Source: Hypomyces perniciosus (taxonomy: Eukaryota; Ascomycota; Sordariomycetes; Hypocreales; Hypocreaceae). Taken from it: DNA of 64,000 bases. The notes beneath the pieces were generated by a model, which saw only the letters and a program-made list of their open reading frames with translations, did no database searches and was not told the DNA's origin. This document shows, piece by piece, positions 10,096-22,300 of this stretch (position 1 is its first letter; each line of letters starts with the position of its first letter). A program made the translations under genes and the position numbers. The stretch covers positions 1,163,501-1,227,500 of the forward strand of contig SPDT01000013.1 of the NCBI GenBank assembly GCA_008477525.1, in the 5' to 3' direction.

Positions 10096-11664
10096 ATGTC
10101 GACAACAACACACGCACTTACGGAGTCGGAGCGGCCCCCAAACCGACCACTCGCTTCGATGATAAATGATACAGAGTCCCCGGTGGACTTGCCTCTGTCC
10201 ACGAGTCGAACGATTGCTATCATCTCTTGTATCACCTGTATAACCGCGATCAGCAATATTCTGGCTGGCTTGCTGACGGTGTGCATACCAGTCATCTCAG
10301 ATGAGCTGGTTATACCCTCTGAGCTTCAGCTCTGGCCTGCGTCCGCCTTTGCTCTAGCTTGTGGATGTACACTTCTCATTTGTGCTGCAGTTGCTGATGT
10401 GTTGGGTTGCCGACGCGCCCTTCTTGTTGGAGCAGTACTCCAGTCTGGCAGCAGCCTCGGAGCCGGACTTTCTAAAACGGCCTCGGAACTGATTGCACTA
10501 CGCGCTTTGGCTGGGGTCGCAGCATCGTTATGTCTGCCCAGCGCCGTTGCCATCGCCTCGCGGACGTTTCCCGCAGCTACCATGTACCGAAGTCGTAGTG
10601 CTGCCTTTGCGGCCATGGGCGGCGGTCAGGCTGTCGGCTTTGGCTTAGGTCTTGTTCTGGGTGGAATATTTAGCGATACCATCGGCTGGCGATGGGGATT
10701 CTATACCGCCACAATTCTGAACCTTGTGGTATTAGCACTGGCCCTGTGGGTGCTGCCCACTGGCGTTGATGGTGCTTTGAAACGAACGGTCCTATCTCGC
10801 ATGAGGCGAGACATTGATTGGATCGGCGCGTTGCTCATTAGTGCCAGCCTGGCACTGCTGTCGTATGTGCTTGCTGTTGCTACAGGCATATATGCAGGGA
10901 GACTCATGCGTCAACCACTAAATGTAGTGCTTCTTTGCTTAGCATTCGCGCTTTTGCCTGTGTTTGGTGTATGGATGCGCTATCAGTTGAATCGTGGCAG
11001 ACCGGCATTAATTCCCAACTCGCTATGGAAAAGCGTACCCTTTACTACCGTTTGTGCTACTGTCTTCCTCGTTTGGGGTGCCCTTAACGCCAGTGAACAA
11101 CTTACGGCTTTCTACTTGGAGGATGTTCGCGGCTTTTCAACCCTGACATCGTCTCTTTACTTTCTACCGGCTCCTATTTGCGGCGCTTTGATGAATGTGG
11201 CCATTGCTGTCCTCCTTCCATACCTGAAGCCTTCGCTCGCTGTGCCAGTAGGTTGTTTTGTGAGCAGCCTTGCGCCCGTTATTCTAGCAACGTTGTGCCG
11301 CATCGATGGCCCAAGCTATTGGCGCGGTGTCTTTCAGGCAATGGCCCTTAATCCCTTGGGGGCAGATCTTATCTACACCATTGCGAATCTAGTGTTGACG
11401 GATGCTTTCCCTACGGATATGCAAGCGTTGGCTGGCGGTGTCTTCAATATGCTTGCACAAGTCGGCAAGAGTGTAGGCATCGCCACCACGGCAATTATTG
11501 CTCAACAAATAACAGCTTCTAGGGGAGCATTTGATCAAAAGGAGGCATCTCTACAAGGCTATAAAGCTGGCTGGTGGTATAATTTTGGATTGGGTTGTGC
11601 AGCGGGGTTGATTAGTTTTTACGGCCTCCGGAGCGTTGGAAAACTGGGTGTTAAGATGGACTAG
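10096..11664 (+). CDS. MFS transporter, drug:H+ antiporter type (DHA2-like, probably 14 TM)
   Basis: An intact intronless gene of 522 codons. The first ATG in the open frame is 10096 (upstream codons include a TTG at 10057, not a plausible eukaryotic start). The N-terminus is a polar tail of about 37 residues. Helix 1 begins at SRTIAIISCITCITAISNIL. Motif A of the family is seen as ADVLGCRRALLVG (residues about 100-112), and a glycine-rich motif-C-like block GFGLGLVLGGIFSDTIGWRWGF follows, as in drug:H+ antiporters. The number and spacing of the later hydrophobic stretches fit the 14-helix DHA2 group. Such proteins export toxic or self-made small molecules at the plasma membrane; the substrate cannot be inferred. 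It lies outside the inverted repeat and immediately before a LINE remnant, and has no visible cluster partner. Confidence 0.88.
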   Translation: MSTTTHALTESERPPNRPLASMINDTESPVDLPLSTSRTIAIISCITCITAISNILAGLLTVCIPVISDELVIPSELQLWPASAFALACGCTLLICAAVADVLGCRRALLVGAVLQSGSSLGAGLSKTASELIALRALAGVAASLCLPSAVAIASRTFPAATMYRSRSAAFAAMGGGQAVGFGLGLVLGGIFSDTIGWRWGFYTATILNLVVLALALWVLPTGVDGALKRTVLSRMRRDIDWIGALLISASLALLSYVLAVATGIYAGRLMRQPLNVVLLCLAFALLPVFGVWMRYQLNRGRPALIPNSLWKSVPFTTVCATVFLVWGALNASEQLTAFYLEDVRGFSTLTSSLYFLPAPICGALMNVAIAVLLPYLKPSLAVPVGCFVSSLAPVILATLCRIDGPSYWRGVFQAMALNPLGADLIYTIANLVLTDAFPTDMQALAGGVFNMLAQVGKSVGIATTAIIAQQITASRGAFDQKEASLQGYKAGWWYNFGLGCAAGLISFYGLRSVGKLGVKMD

Positions 11665-11973
11665 GGCTGTTTGTCTGTTTTGGATGTCCTAACTTTAGTC
11701 ACTGAGCACTTACTCTTCCTGCGCCATTGACTCTGAAATTCGATGACTGTTCTCGTAGTGGATCCGTAAATGTTTGTAAACGCTGACGGCGGTCTATGTG
11801 CTGAGAGCTGTTCGCTCTAGTATGATGCTGGGCAAGTAATCCAGACTTTCGCTTTATACCATGCGCCTCACAAGGGGCTAAAATCTTCCTGCTTTTGACT
11901 CTCCGCTATGTTGCCAGGATCCCCATAAACGTCCTTGATACTCTGTTAGCGGTACTGATGATGTTATTTCCAC
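11665..11973. other. Spacer between MFS gene and LINE remnant
   Basis: About 310 bases of normal composition with no supported ORF. The distal part may be decayed 5' sequence of the LINE, since the zinc-knuckle frame opens at about 11974. Confidence 0.45.
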
Positions 11974-13897
11974 TTGGTAGATTCTGATGGCTCTTCTCAT
12001 TTAGCCACTTGCAGCACTTTCACTAATAGTAGGCAGGTATGCGGAAGGTGCGCCGGAGAAGGCCATCATTATAACACATGCACTGAAACTATCGCGAAAT
12101 GTATGCCACGCGGCGGACCACATGAATCGTTCAGCAAGAACTGCAGAAGACTTTACCCGTTTAACAATGAGTAAGGTACTGCGAATGATCCAGCTAAATG
12201 TGCAAAAACGGGGGGAAGTCCATGATAGCTTAATGAACGATAAGGAGATTCAAGATGCAGCAGTGATAGCCATTCAGGAGCCTCAGGGTTGGAAGATTAA
12301 GGGTCAACTACTAACCACTCCCATGGCACACCATAAATGGACGAAAATGGTACCCTTGATCTGCAGAGAGGAAGGAAGATGGGCTATCTGAAGTATGCTT
12401 TGGATAAGGAAGGACTTAGAAGCTGAGTAGGTGCCGATAGAGTCACCGGACTTAACAGCAGCTCTCCTCAGGCTTCCAGAGCGTCTGGTTTTAATAGTAT
12501 CTGTCTATGTGGAGGGAGTCGAGAAGCAAGCCTTAACAGACACATGCGGGTTATTACACAAAGCGATTACCGATACAAGACGAAATGCGAGACAAGAGAT
12601 AGACGTGGTGTTTGCGGGTGATTTCAATCGTCACGATCAACTTTGGGGAGGGGACGATGTATTGGCGACCAGACAGGGAGAAGCGGATAAAATCATTGAC
12701 TTAATGAATGAGTTTTCCCTGCGCACCCTGCTGCCGAGAGGTATGAAAGCTTGGCAAGGAGGGGAGCATAAGACTACCATTGACCTGGTCCTCGCCTCTG
12801 AGGACCTGGCGGCGAGCTTGATCAAGTGTACGGCACACAAGACGGAACATGGGTCGGATCATAGGGCTATAGAGACGATCCTCGAAACGGCGGTGCCAGA
12901 ACAACAACACCAAGAGCGGTTGCTACTGAAGAACGCTCCGTGGAAGGAAATAGACTCCAGAATTGAGGTCAATTTGGAGAAGGTCCTGGTTGATGGGACG
13001 GTGCAGCAGAGAACAGACCGACTCATGTCGGTGGTATTAGAGGCGGTACACACATTGACCCCCAACGCTAAGCCGTCGCCATACGCAAAGAGATGGTGGA
13101 CCTCGGACCTTACGCAACTGCGACAGATCTATACGCACTGGCGCAACCGGGCTAGAGCGAAGAGACGCGCGGGAGGGACTACAAGAGAACTCGAGAGCAT
13201 GGCGAAAGCGGCAGCTAAGCAGTACCACGACGCCATTCGACAACAGAAAAAGACGCATTGGGATATATTCCTGGCTGACAACGACAATATCTGGAAGGCA
13301 GTAAAATACTTAAAGTCAAGCAGTGATGCAATGTTCGGCAAGGTGCCACAACTTGTAAAGGCGACGAAACCTGCACAGCCTGTAATAGGGAACAAGCCGA
13401 AGAGCTGTTGGCTACGTTCTTTCCCCCTCTCCCGGACAATATTGAAGATGAAGGGCCTCGACCACAACGAGCTCCGGTCTACATGCTGGACCTCACTATA
13501 GAGGAAGTAGAACGCCAGCTGCTTGGAGCTAAATCTTGGAAGGCACCTGGCGAAGACGGCCTGCCTGTGGTGGTGTGGAAGAAAATCTGGTCTGTGGTAA
13601 AGCACAGGGTAATAGCTTTATTTCGCGTATCATTAGAGGAAGGAGTATTGCCTAATCAGTGACGACATGCGAAGATTATACCTCTAAAGAACCGAACAGG
13701 GCTGACTATGCGGTCGCAAAAGCCTGGAGACCAATTTCACTCCTGTCGACACTTGGTAAAGTGCTAGAGGCTGTGATTGCAGAAAAACTGTCTCACGCAG
13801 TCGAGACGTATAGATTACTACCCACGAATCACTTCGGGGCCCGCAAGCAGCGATCGGCAGAGCAAGCGTTGCTGCTCCTACAAGAGCAGATATATGC
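11974..13897 (+). mobile_element. Decayed non-LTR retrotransposon (Tad1-like LINE), 3' truncated
   Basis: Remains of both LINE ORFs. At 11974-12174 a Gag-like end shows a zinc knuckle CGRCAGEGHHYNTC and a partial second one ending GGPHESFSKNC. At 12150-12890 an endonuclease of the EEP type is readable: [48 protein letters not shown]. At 13400-13895 the start of reverse transcriptase follows ([30 protein letters not shown]). It is broken by in-frame stops TGA and TAG between 12391 and 12428 that look like RIP-type transitions, a frame change near 13370, a stop at 13660 and a one-base loss near 13690. The RT ends abruptly after motif 2 at about 13897, where unrelated gene sequence begins. The missing 3' end is not ordinary 5' truncation. 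Confidence 0.85.
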
Positions 13898-13898
13898 C

Positions 13899-14145
13899 TT
13901 TCCCGACACCACGACCACGGAGGGTTAGGAGGACTGTGCCAATGAGAGCAGTGGGCATGACGACTGATACCGCGTTGATATCACTGAGGACCTTGTAGCC
14001 CAGAGTGCGCAATAGCTTTTCCCGAACAGCCCTAACATCAGGGTTGTAATGATCTGTGTCTAATCCAGCAGGCACTTTCGGAAGTCGTGACAGCCGATTG
14101 TCAATGAAACCTCTTAAGCTCCAAGGTTCATGAAGCCGAACGTCG
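13899..14145 (-). pseudogene. Fragment of PlsB-type glycerol-3-phosphate acyltransferase gene
   Basis: On the reverse strand an open stretch of about 82 codons runs from 14145 to 13899. It reads EPWSLRGFIDNRL, then NPDVRAVREKLLRTLGYKVL, SDINAVSVVMPTALIGTVLL and TLRGRGVGK. This resembles the C-terminal half of PlsB-family glycerol-3-phosphate acyltransferases (block with I-N-x-V-S/T-V-x-x-P-x-x-L-x-x-T-x-L-L). No start, stop or catalytic HX4D block is present, so it is only an internal piece. It joins LINE sequence directly at about 13897-13899 and stops at the AT-rich block at about 14146. Codon use and GC content are normal. Family assignment is from memory of the pattern and is tentative. 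Confidence 0.5.
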
Positions 14146-14436
14146 TATATATATTACCCCATAGCCTAATTTATTTAAATACTACCAATACTTTTAATTA
14201 TTTTTAAATTTAAAATATATAATTTCTGAAAGCTTATTTTTACACTATACCCCTATAAAAAGTCATACATTATTATAATCTTAATTATAAAGGCTTTATA
14301 TAGCCACTTAATAGTATTAATTTAAACTAGAACTATAAAATTTATTTTAAAACCTTTTATTTTTTAAGCTATTAATTTAAAATATAATATATCTATTATA
14401 TTTAATATAATTAAGATATTAATTAATTGTATTTTT
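14146..14436. other. AT-rich RIPed sequence, no gene seen
   Basis: About 290 bases of very AT-rich sequence marking the start of the retrotransposon block. No recognisable coding or repeat relation. Confidence 0.5.
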
Positions 14437-14731
14437 GTGATGATCCGGGTTGATTCTTAAGGGGTAAACCGAGGTTTGTGGGTTTATATTGACAAAGAGG
14501 TTGGGGATAAATACTAAGCAGGGTAATATAGTCACAATTCTGTAAAACAGGCGGTTCTAGTAAATGCAATTATTAACGACTGTCTAAGTAACTATACTAA
14601 ACAACTATAACTTATCTAGTCTTATATATAAAAGAGATCTATAATAAATGTACTTAAATCATATATAGATTACAGTTATATTGGATCACTTTAATTTACA
14701 CTCTATAACTCAAATAATCTATAGTTTACAG
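14437..14731. repeat. Candidate LTR or repeat unit (TGATGATCCGGG family)
   Basis: Begins TGATGATCCGGGTTGATTCT and may end at TCTATAGTTTACA, which would give a 295 bp TG...CA unit. Its first ~55 bases recur at 56693-56744, where a gypsy LTR interrupts the copy. The boundaries on the right are a guess; only the 5' ~55 bp are supported by a second copy. Confidence 0.35.
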
Positions 14732-15303
14732 TAATCTAAATAATCCTTTCTAATTAGTCGGTTATTCTATTATTTTTCGGGGGTATATATTACCCTAGAC
14801 CCTTTATATAGCTATAAAAGGGTTAGGTTATAATATAATATCCCCCTCCTATTAGTTTTATCACTAAAACCTTACCTGCTTTATATAAATACTATACCTC
14901 CCTTTATAAGTATAATATTTTTTTTCTTTTTCCTTTTTTTACGCGCAATACTAATAATATAAGTTATATTAAAAAAACTTATTTTTTAAAGACCCTTTAG
15001 CGTTTAGCCCTTATATCTTTTATTAAAAAACTAGGTTTTTAAAACTATACTTTATTTATATTATTATTCTTGTAGGTATACTTATAAAATAATAAACAGG
15101 GTATTTTAATGCTAAGAGTGCGTTTAATAGGGTTATTCTTGTAATGGTTTTAAAGTGCCGGTAAGCATTTATAAGTGTTTTATATTTTTTATATTTTTTA
15201 TATTTTTTTTATTTTTAATATCTCGGATTACTTTAGAGTATAAGCCATTACAGGCGCAGGAATAAAAGGCAGAGCTTAAATTAGCAGAATTATATTATAA
15301 GTC
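14732..15303. other. AT-rich flank of gypsy element with short tandem repeat
   Basis: No coding signal. It contains a small tandem repeat of units like TTTTTATAT at about 15180-15215. It may belong to the repeat starting at 14437, but no second copy was found in the window. Confidence 0.45.
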
Positions 15304-15475
15304 TATTACGGCACGGAAAGGCAGGTTAAGGCAAATATCGTTGTTGTGCCGTGAAGAGCGAGAAAGCCCTAAGGCTCTACGGAAAGCTATAGCTAGGAAC
15401 GCGTTAGGGCCTGGTCACATAACCGTGGCTCACGTGACAGGGCGTCAACATCGCGTTACGGTCAGTGCCGTAATA
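15304..15475 (-). repeat. Gypsy G1 LTR (3' LTR on the reverse strand)
   Basis: A 172 bp unit with inverted ends TATTACGGCAC and GTGCCGTAATA, a RIP-altered form of TGTTACGG...CCGTAACA. On the reverse strand it is preceded by a polypurine run (GAGGGGGGG at about 15478-15486), as expected for a 3' LTR. A 172 bp homologue starts at 56745, and a related 162 bp LTR at 60980. Confidence 0.75.
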
Positions 15476-18400
15476 GTACCCCCCCTCTTTATCGCGCTAT
15501 TCGGCCGCGAATAGCTATATTGCTTACATAAATCGAAATTCTAGGTAATCTATTTTAATACTTTTGATATAAGGGTAAATAGGGCGAATTGTATGGTTTT
15601 TAGTGTTAATAATATATAGTTTAGTTATAGGCTTTAGCGCAGTATAGTTTTCAGTTAACGCTCTACGGGCATTGGTTTCTTTTTAGCCATCTCCTTTTTT
15701 TCCTCTTTTATAATTCCTTTTAATACTTATCGCAGTAGGCCTGGCTTTTTTAGGTTTCCTTTATAAAAATCTTATATTACTTTTTCTTAGCCTTATAGGT
15801 CTTCGGCTAATTACTATATAACAGTATAGTATTTTTATTTAATAAATTAATGGAATCTGTTATTGTTATAATAATCTAAAAGCGCTTTAAACTTTTATTT
15901 CTTTTATACTTTATCTATATTATCTTCTTTTTCTAGTATTTTACCTTAAATATTCCTTAACTTAGCTTTATTTATTATCTTTTACTTAAAATATAGTAAA
16001 GTAGCTGTTTTAGGTTATAAAAGGGAGTTATATAAGACTAGGAAAATCTTTATACTTTTTAGCAGGCCAATAGCGCAGGCTTATAAATATACCTTTATTA
16101 TTATATAAGGCCCTGCCTATTTATTGTCCAGCTTCTTTATTAGCCGGTTAGTCTTTATATTTTATATATTAATAAAGACTTTTTGCCTAATAGTGTAAAC
16201 TAGTAACGCCTCTTTCTGCGCGTTTATATTTTCTTTATATTTTCTTCTTAAGGCCTTAGCGAGGGCTTTTAGCTATATAATAATGCATTTGAATTGCTCG
16301 GCAACAGCATTAATATAAAAGAACTCTCTTTTCTTTACTGCAGAGAGGTTTAGCGGGTAAAGCTGTAAAGGCTTTATCTTTAAGTAAAGGTTAAAACTAT
16401 AATTAGCGAAAAACAGTAATATACTAGTGGTTTTCAAATACTATATTATTTACAGTAAATTCAGCTAATAAAAGCCAGTAAATTTAGTTATCCTAGTAAA
16501 AGTTAATAAAAGCTTATAAATATTATTTTATATTTATATTAATTCTTTTAGTTTAGCTATTAGTTTTAAGGTAAAAGGATAATAACTATTGTAATATTAT
16601 TTTTAATTGCTTTAAAAGTTATTCCTAGAATTCTAATATAAACTATTTACTATAGTCTAATATAATATTATTAAATATATTATTAAGGCAGTAAATCTTA
16701 TTAATAACTGCATTAGCTAACTCTTTTACTAATAGTAAAATAATAAATATAAAATAATATATTTTTATAAAGCAGTAGACGATTACTAGTAAATACTTAT
16801 AGGTAATATTATAATAGCAGGATTTAGGCAGCAGTATAATATAGTTAATAAAGATATTTAATTATATACAGAACAGGACTAGTAATAGTTAAAGGAAGCT
16901 TTATAGTAAAGATTGCAAGGCCTTTATTTTAATGTATAGTTTATAGGCTTATATAAATGCTTTAGTGTCTTTTAAGATTTATAGCTATTAGTATATCCAG
17001 CTGATAAGGTTTAGAGTTTTAAACCTGCCTAGGTATTTGGCTAGGCTGCTTAAGTGGTTTTTAAATAGGATTTATATATAAAATTTATTATTAGGGGGAA
17101 TAAAAAGCTGCTTTTAGTAGTAAATTCTATTATTTATTACTTGGCAGTTGTTTATTATAATTTAGAGTTTTCTGTAGAGCTGTTTTAGCTATTAGCGGAT
17201 ATTGGGGTTTTAAAGTATAGTTACTATTTCTCTTACTATAGTCTTCGTTTATATACTGCTGCGATTAAGTTATTAATTAATCTGTCTTTTACTAGTATTA
17301 TTATAGCTATAAAGGTAGCCTTTATAGATAGTTTAATATTTAATAAAACTTTTTTTAGAACATTGCCTAAACTTTAAGGCTAAAAGAACTTTATAGGAGG
17401 ATAGTATATTACTTGTTTTTAATTTAATTATTAAAGGGGTTTAATTTTACGGGCCTGTTTTCTACTTTTTTATTTAAAGTATTAGGCTTTATAGCCTTAA
17501 AGCTAAGTTAATAAATAATGCGGAAATTAAAGTTAAAGAGGAATTTAGACTATTAAACTTACTGCTAGTTTAAGGCTTTTATTAAAGTAAAGTATTTAAG
17601 GTTTTTATAGTCTATAATAATATTAAACTTTTATAAGTTTTATAATTTTAGGCACTATTTTTTTATTGCTTTAATAATAGCTAAAAGTTTTTATTATAGA
17701 TTTTATAGATTTTATAGTTATATTTTTAAGTATTATACTTTATAAAAATATAGTAAAGTATAAAATACCCTTTTTATTATACTGTAACAGGATACTGCTT
17801 AATGCTTAACTAGAGGCGTTAGTTTTAAGGATTATTTATTTATTATAGTTAAAAAGGGCTAGGATTAAGGCTGATTTAAAGGTATATTTAATTAAGTTAA
17901 AGGCTTCCTGCTATTTCTCTCTTTAAATATATAGTTAAATTTTTTTTAAAAGCTTGTTTAGTAGCATAGCTATTTTAAAGTATCTTTAAATAAAATAGTA
18001 ATAGAAATTTATAAAGCTAAGGAACTTTTATAAATCTTTTACTCCCTTAAATAATTGCTAGTTTAATATAGCTTTAACTTTCTTAAGATCTATTTTTAAT
18101 CCCTTTAAAGTAATAAGTAAACTAAGGTATTTTATTTTTATTATCTTAAACTTGCATTTAGTAATATTAATTTAGAGGCTAGTGTTTTAAAGGCAGGCTA
18201 TTATTTCGCGTATATATTTTCAGTACTCCTTTTAATATAATAAATATATAAGGATATTATTAAAGTATACTATATAAATGCAGTTAAAGAGGTTATAGAG
18301 AGTATGGTTAATATAGTATTAGAATATAGTAGGTGTATTATAAAGGCTAAAAGGTATAATTAATGTCTCAAAGAGGCTAAACCTTATAATAAATACCGTT

Positions 18401-18748
18401 TTCTATATATCCCTTTTAGCGATATAGAGGTTATTAAACGCAGCAATAATATCGAGTTTTATATATACTTTTGCATAGCTTAAGGCGTTAATGGTTTCCT
18501 AGATTAATAGTAATAGGTATTAATTTTTAATAGTAATATTATTTAACCCTTAATAATTTTAATAGATATAGACGCTGCCTTTTAGTTTTGCGGCTAAAAG
18601 GAGGGGAGTAGTATATTATATTTGCGATTTGCGGATAAATCTTTTTATTAAATTATTATTTAACTATTTTCTTATTACTTACAGTTTATTAAATGAAAAT
18701 GGCCTATTCTTTTAGTATAGCAGGTTTTTTCTTAGCAGTATTTTAATT
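15476..18748 (-). mobile_element. Ty3/gypsy retrotransposon G1, pol remnant, RIP-degraded
   Basis: On the reverse strand, reading from 18700 downwards, gypsy reverse transcriptase is recognisable through the stops: a DIIAAFNNLYIAKRDI block, FSLFETLIIPFSLYNTPTIF, the active-site equivalent YFNNILIYL (normally YxDDILIFS), CKFKIIKIKYL, and FLSFINFYYYFI. Connection and RNase H regions follow, and integrase-like text extends to about 16200. Gln codons appear as TAA/TAG throughout. The upstream (gag) side ends abruptly at 18748 where a copia LTR begins, and no gag was found beyond the copia insertion. Confidence 0.8.
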
Positions 18749-19328
18749 TGTTAAAAAGGAGGGCTAAAAAGCAAGGATCTTTATATAATTAGGTAACCTT
18801 CCTATTCCGGCTAGACCTGGAATTAGGCCCGACGCTAGGACCGAGTCCCTGGAGGAACTTCGATATAAGTCAGGAAATTTCTGTTATCTTTAACGATAAT
18901 AATTAAGCTAGGATCAATTACCCCGCCTACCCTAGACTCAATACAATAGCCACAATGGCTATTGTGAAAAATCTGACTAAAATGGTTTCCTGTTTGTATA
19001 GCCGTAAGTCGATTTAGACGATTTCCCATATAAATAAATTTTGCGGAAAATAGGAATAGGGCTATAAACCTAATTCTGCCGCCGCATTCCTATTATCTAG
19101 TCAGAGGACTATTATAGAAGACAAAGTATTATTCTATAATTACTTTTATAATAGCCGTATATACACTAGATATTCTATAGCTTTCTAACTATTAATTCAA
19201 TTACAATTTAATTGTTTATCTATTGTTAACCTAATTAGACTCTTAGTTGTTTCCTTATTGCTGCATTGTGTGCAGCTTCCTAGAAGCTATATATAAATAA
19301 GGTTTTGTATAACCTTGTTATTTTAATA
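18749..19328 (+). repeat. Copia family-1 LTR (copy B, 5' LTR of copy 2)
   Basis: A 580 bp LTR with ends TGTTAAAA and TTTTAATA (final CA changed to TA). It is directly followed at 19329 by GGTTATAAGCCTGGGAG. That string is complementary, apart from RIP-type changes, to the anticodon-stem half of initiator-methionine tRNA, the primer used by Drosophila copia. It shares diagnostic variants with copy D at 25040. Confidence 0.85.
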
Positions 19329-22300
19329 GGTTATAAGCCTGGGAGAGTTTTCCTTAAGTCTCTATTAGTGGATTTTTCTAGTGGTTACAGCATTTCCCTT
19401 AGTGCTACTATAGTACTTATAGTGGGTCTTTATAGTGCTTATTTTAATACTTAGATTAGTACTTTTAGGATTTTTTGGCTATCTAAAGCTATTCTTAGGC
19501 TTTTACTGTAAATACTGTTATAGTTATAGTAATACTACTTATATTATATTTTCTATATACTATATAGTATATTCCCTATTTCTATAGGATATAGGTCTGA
19601 CATTAGCAGTATAAGTCAACCTTTTAGGGCTTTTAGCAGCTTTATTTCCTTAATTAAGGATAATAGCTCTCCTTAGCAGTAAAGGGATCTATTTATTTAA
19701 GTATAGAATATAAAATAAAAGCTTTAGGTATAGAGGGCTCTGACTGAGATGGTAAAGGCATAGTTAAAGGGTTAAAATAATACTATAACTCAGTTATTTA
19801 ATACTTTAGCTAGCCTAGCTGCTGCTATATTAAGGCTTTAATAATAGACTATTAGTCTAATATAAGTTAACCCTATAGCCCCTATTTTAATGCTAATACA
19901 AGCCCCTACTCCTATTCCTATATAAGTCTAGGTTCTATTTATATCTATTCTTTAACCTTAAACTACTATTTCTACTTTAAATAATAGTCTTATCAAAGAG
20001 GCATTAAAAAAAGTTTATAGCTTTCTAGAAAGCTATAAGCTAGTAGGCCTTAATAACTTAATTAGTAAAAACAGTCTTTAAATATTATATTAAGGGCTAT
20101 AGATTACTATACTTTTATAGAAAATCCTATAGTTACTAATTTTTTATTTAATTTAGAATAGGCTTTATTACTTATATTAATTAAGGATAGTTTAACAGCT
20201 ATTCCTACTGTATCTATTGCTTGGATTTAAAGCTTAAAAGAAGTATTTTTAGTATTAAAGAGACAATATAGTTACTTTAATACTTTATAGAAAGATTCCC
20301 TTTATAGGGAATTTCACTCATGAAACTATAGTAATTATAAAGGATCTTTGGCTAAATTTAATACTATTTTTAACGGCTTATTAGCTAAGCTAGCTATTTC
20401 AAAGGTTAATATTGATATACTAGACCAAGTAAATTAATATTTAAATTCCCTAAAAAAGACTTATCCTTAATAAATTAAAAGAATTAAAGGAACTATTAAA
20501 TCTAATAAAGCTATTAGGCAATCAACTAAAGGTTTTAATATTCAGTTTCTTATAGCAGATATATTAAAAGAGACTAAGAATCTATCTTCTACTATATATA
20601 AAGTTAATAAGGCCTTGGGCCCTTTTAAGTCCCCTAATCAAAAGCCAGCTTCTAACTCTAATAAAAAAAAGGAAATCAAAAGAATCAAAAGAATCAGAAT
20701 CAACAAAACCAGAAGTAAACTATAAAGGATACTGCTTTTACTAGTATATATCACCTAGCTACTAGGGAGTATAGCTTAGAAAAGCTATTAGAAAAGTCTT
20801 TTACTAAATCTATTAGTAGTTTAGATAATAATCGAGATCTTCTATATACCCTAAATACTAAGAAAGGAAAAAAGTCTTTTAATCCTTCTAAGCCTTCTAA
20901 ATCTTCTAAAAAACCTAAACCCCCTAAACTTTCTATTTAAAATAATCTATTTTATAATACTAGATCTACAGTTTATATAGTTATGTTAAAAAGGAGGGCT
21001 AAAAAGCAAGGATTTCTGTGTAATTGGGTAACCTTCCTATTCTGGCTAGACCCGGAATTAGGCCCGACGCTAGGACCGAGTTCCGGAGGAACTTTGGTGT
21101 AAGTCAGGAAATTTCTGTTATCTTCAACGATAACAATTGAGCTAGGACCAGCTACCCCGCCTACCCTAGACTCAATACAATGGCCATAATGGCTTTTGTG
21201 AAAAATCTGACCAAAATGGTTTCCTGTTTGTATGGCCGTGAGTCGATTTGACCGATGTTACATACAGATGAATTTTGCGGAAAATAGGAATGCGGCCACA
21301 AACCCAATTCTGCCACCGCACACCTATTATTAGGTCGGAGGACTATTGTAGAAGACAAAGCTATTGTTCATACAATCACTTCTACACCAGCCGCACATAC
21401 ACTAGATATTCTATAGCTTATAGCTATTAAATCGTTTACAATTCAATTGTTCATCCATTGTTAACCCAATTAGACTCAGTCGTTTCCTTATTGCTGCGTT
21501 GGGTGCACCTTCCTTGAAGCTGCACTTAAATGAGGTTCAGTATAACCTTGTTATTTTAACAAGTTAATTCTAAGAAATAGTTTATAGACTATAGACTTAA
21601 TAAAGGGGACCTAGGTATTATCTATACTAGCAGGGGCCCTGTTACCTTTAAAGGAATAAATATAGCCACTTTTAATATCCTTAATAAAAATAATAACTAT
21701 AAAGAGATAAAATTACTAAATACCCTTTATTACCTATAGTTAAATATAAACCTTATAAGTGGCTTAAAGTATTACTAAGCTAAAGGATATATATAGTATA
21801 ATACTCTTTTTATAAAAACTATACAGCTAATAGGGCTATTAAATCCTTTAAAATATAGTTTTTTCCTTACAATTAAAGGATATACTACACTATACAGCTA
21901 TATAAATAGCTATAAAGCTTATAGCTCTATAAAGGTTTAAATTCCTGCTATTAGTAAGGAAAAGGCTTAGGAATATATCGCTATTCCAGAAGCAACAGCT
22001 TTAAAAAAACAACCAACTAGATCTAGTCCTAGGCTTATAAAGAAAAATAATCTTAAAGGAAAGGATCTCTCTAAACTCCCTGAAACCCCAGGCTAAATAA
22101 AGGAAAAGGGGCCTTATATACCCCTATTGCCTAAGGAAATAGGGGGGAATAAGCCTATAGAGGATACCCTTATAGAGGAAAGGCCCTATATACCTAGAGA
22201 ATCCTCTATTATTAAAGATCTAGAAGTTATTAAACTATTTAAACTAGAGGGAGAGACTATTACTAGTTTTAACTATAAGCTGCTAAAGCTAGCCCTTTTA

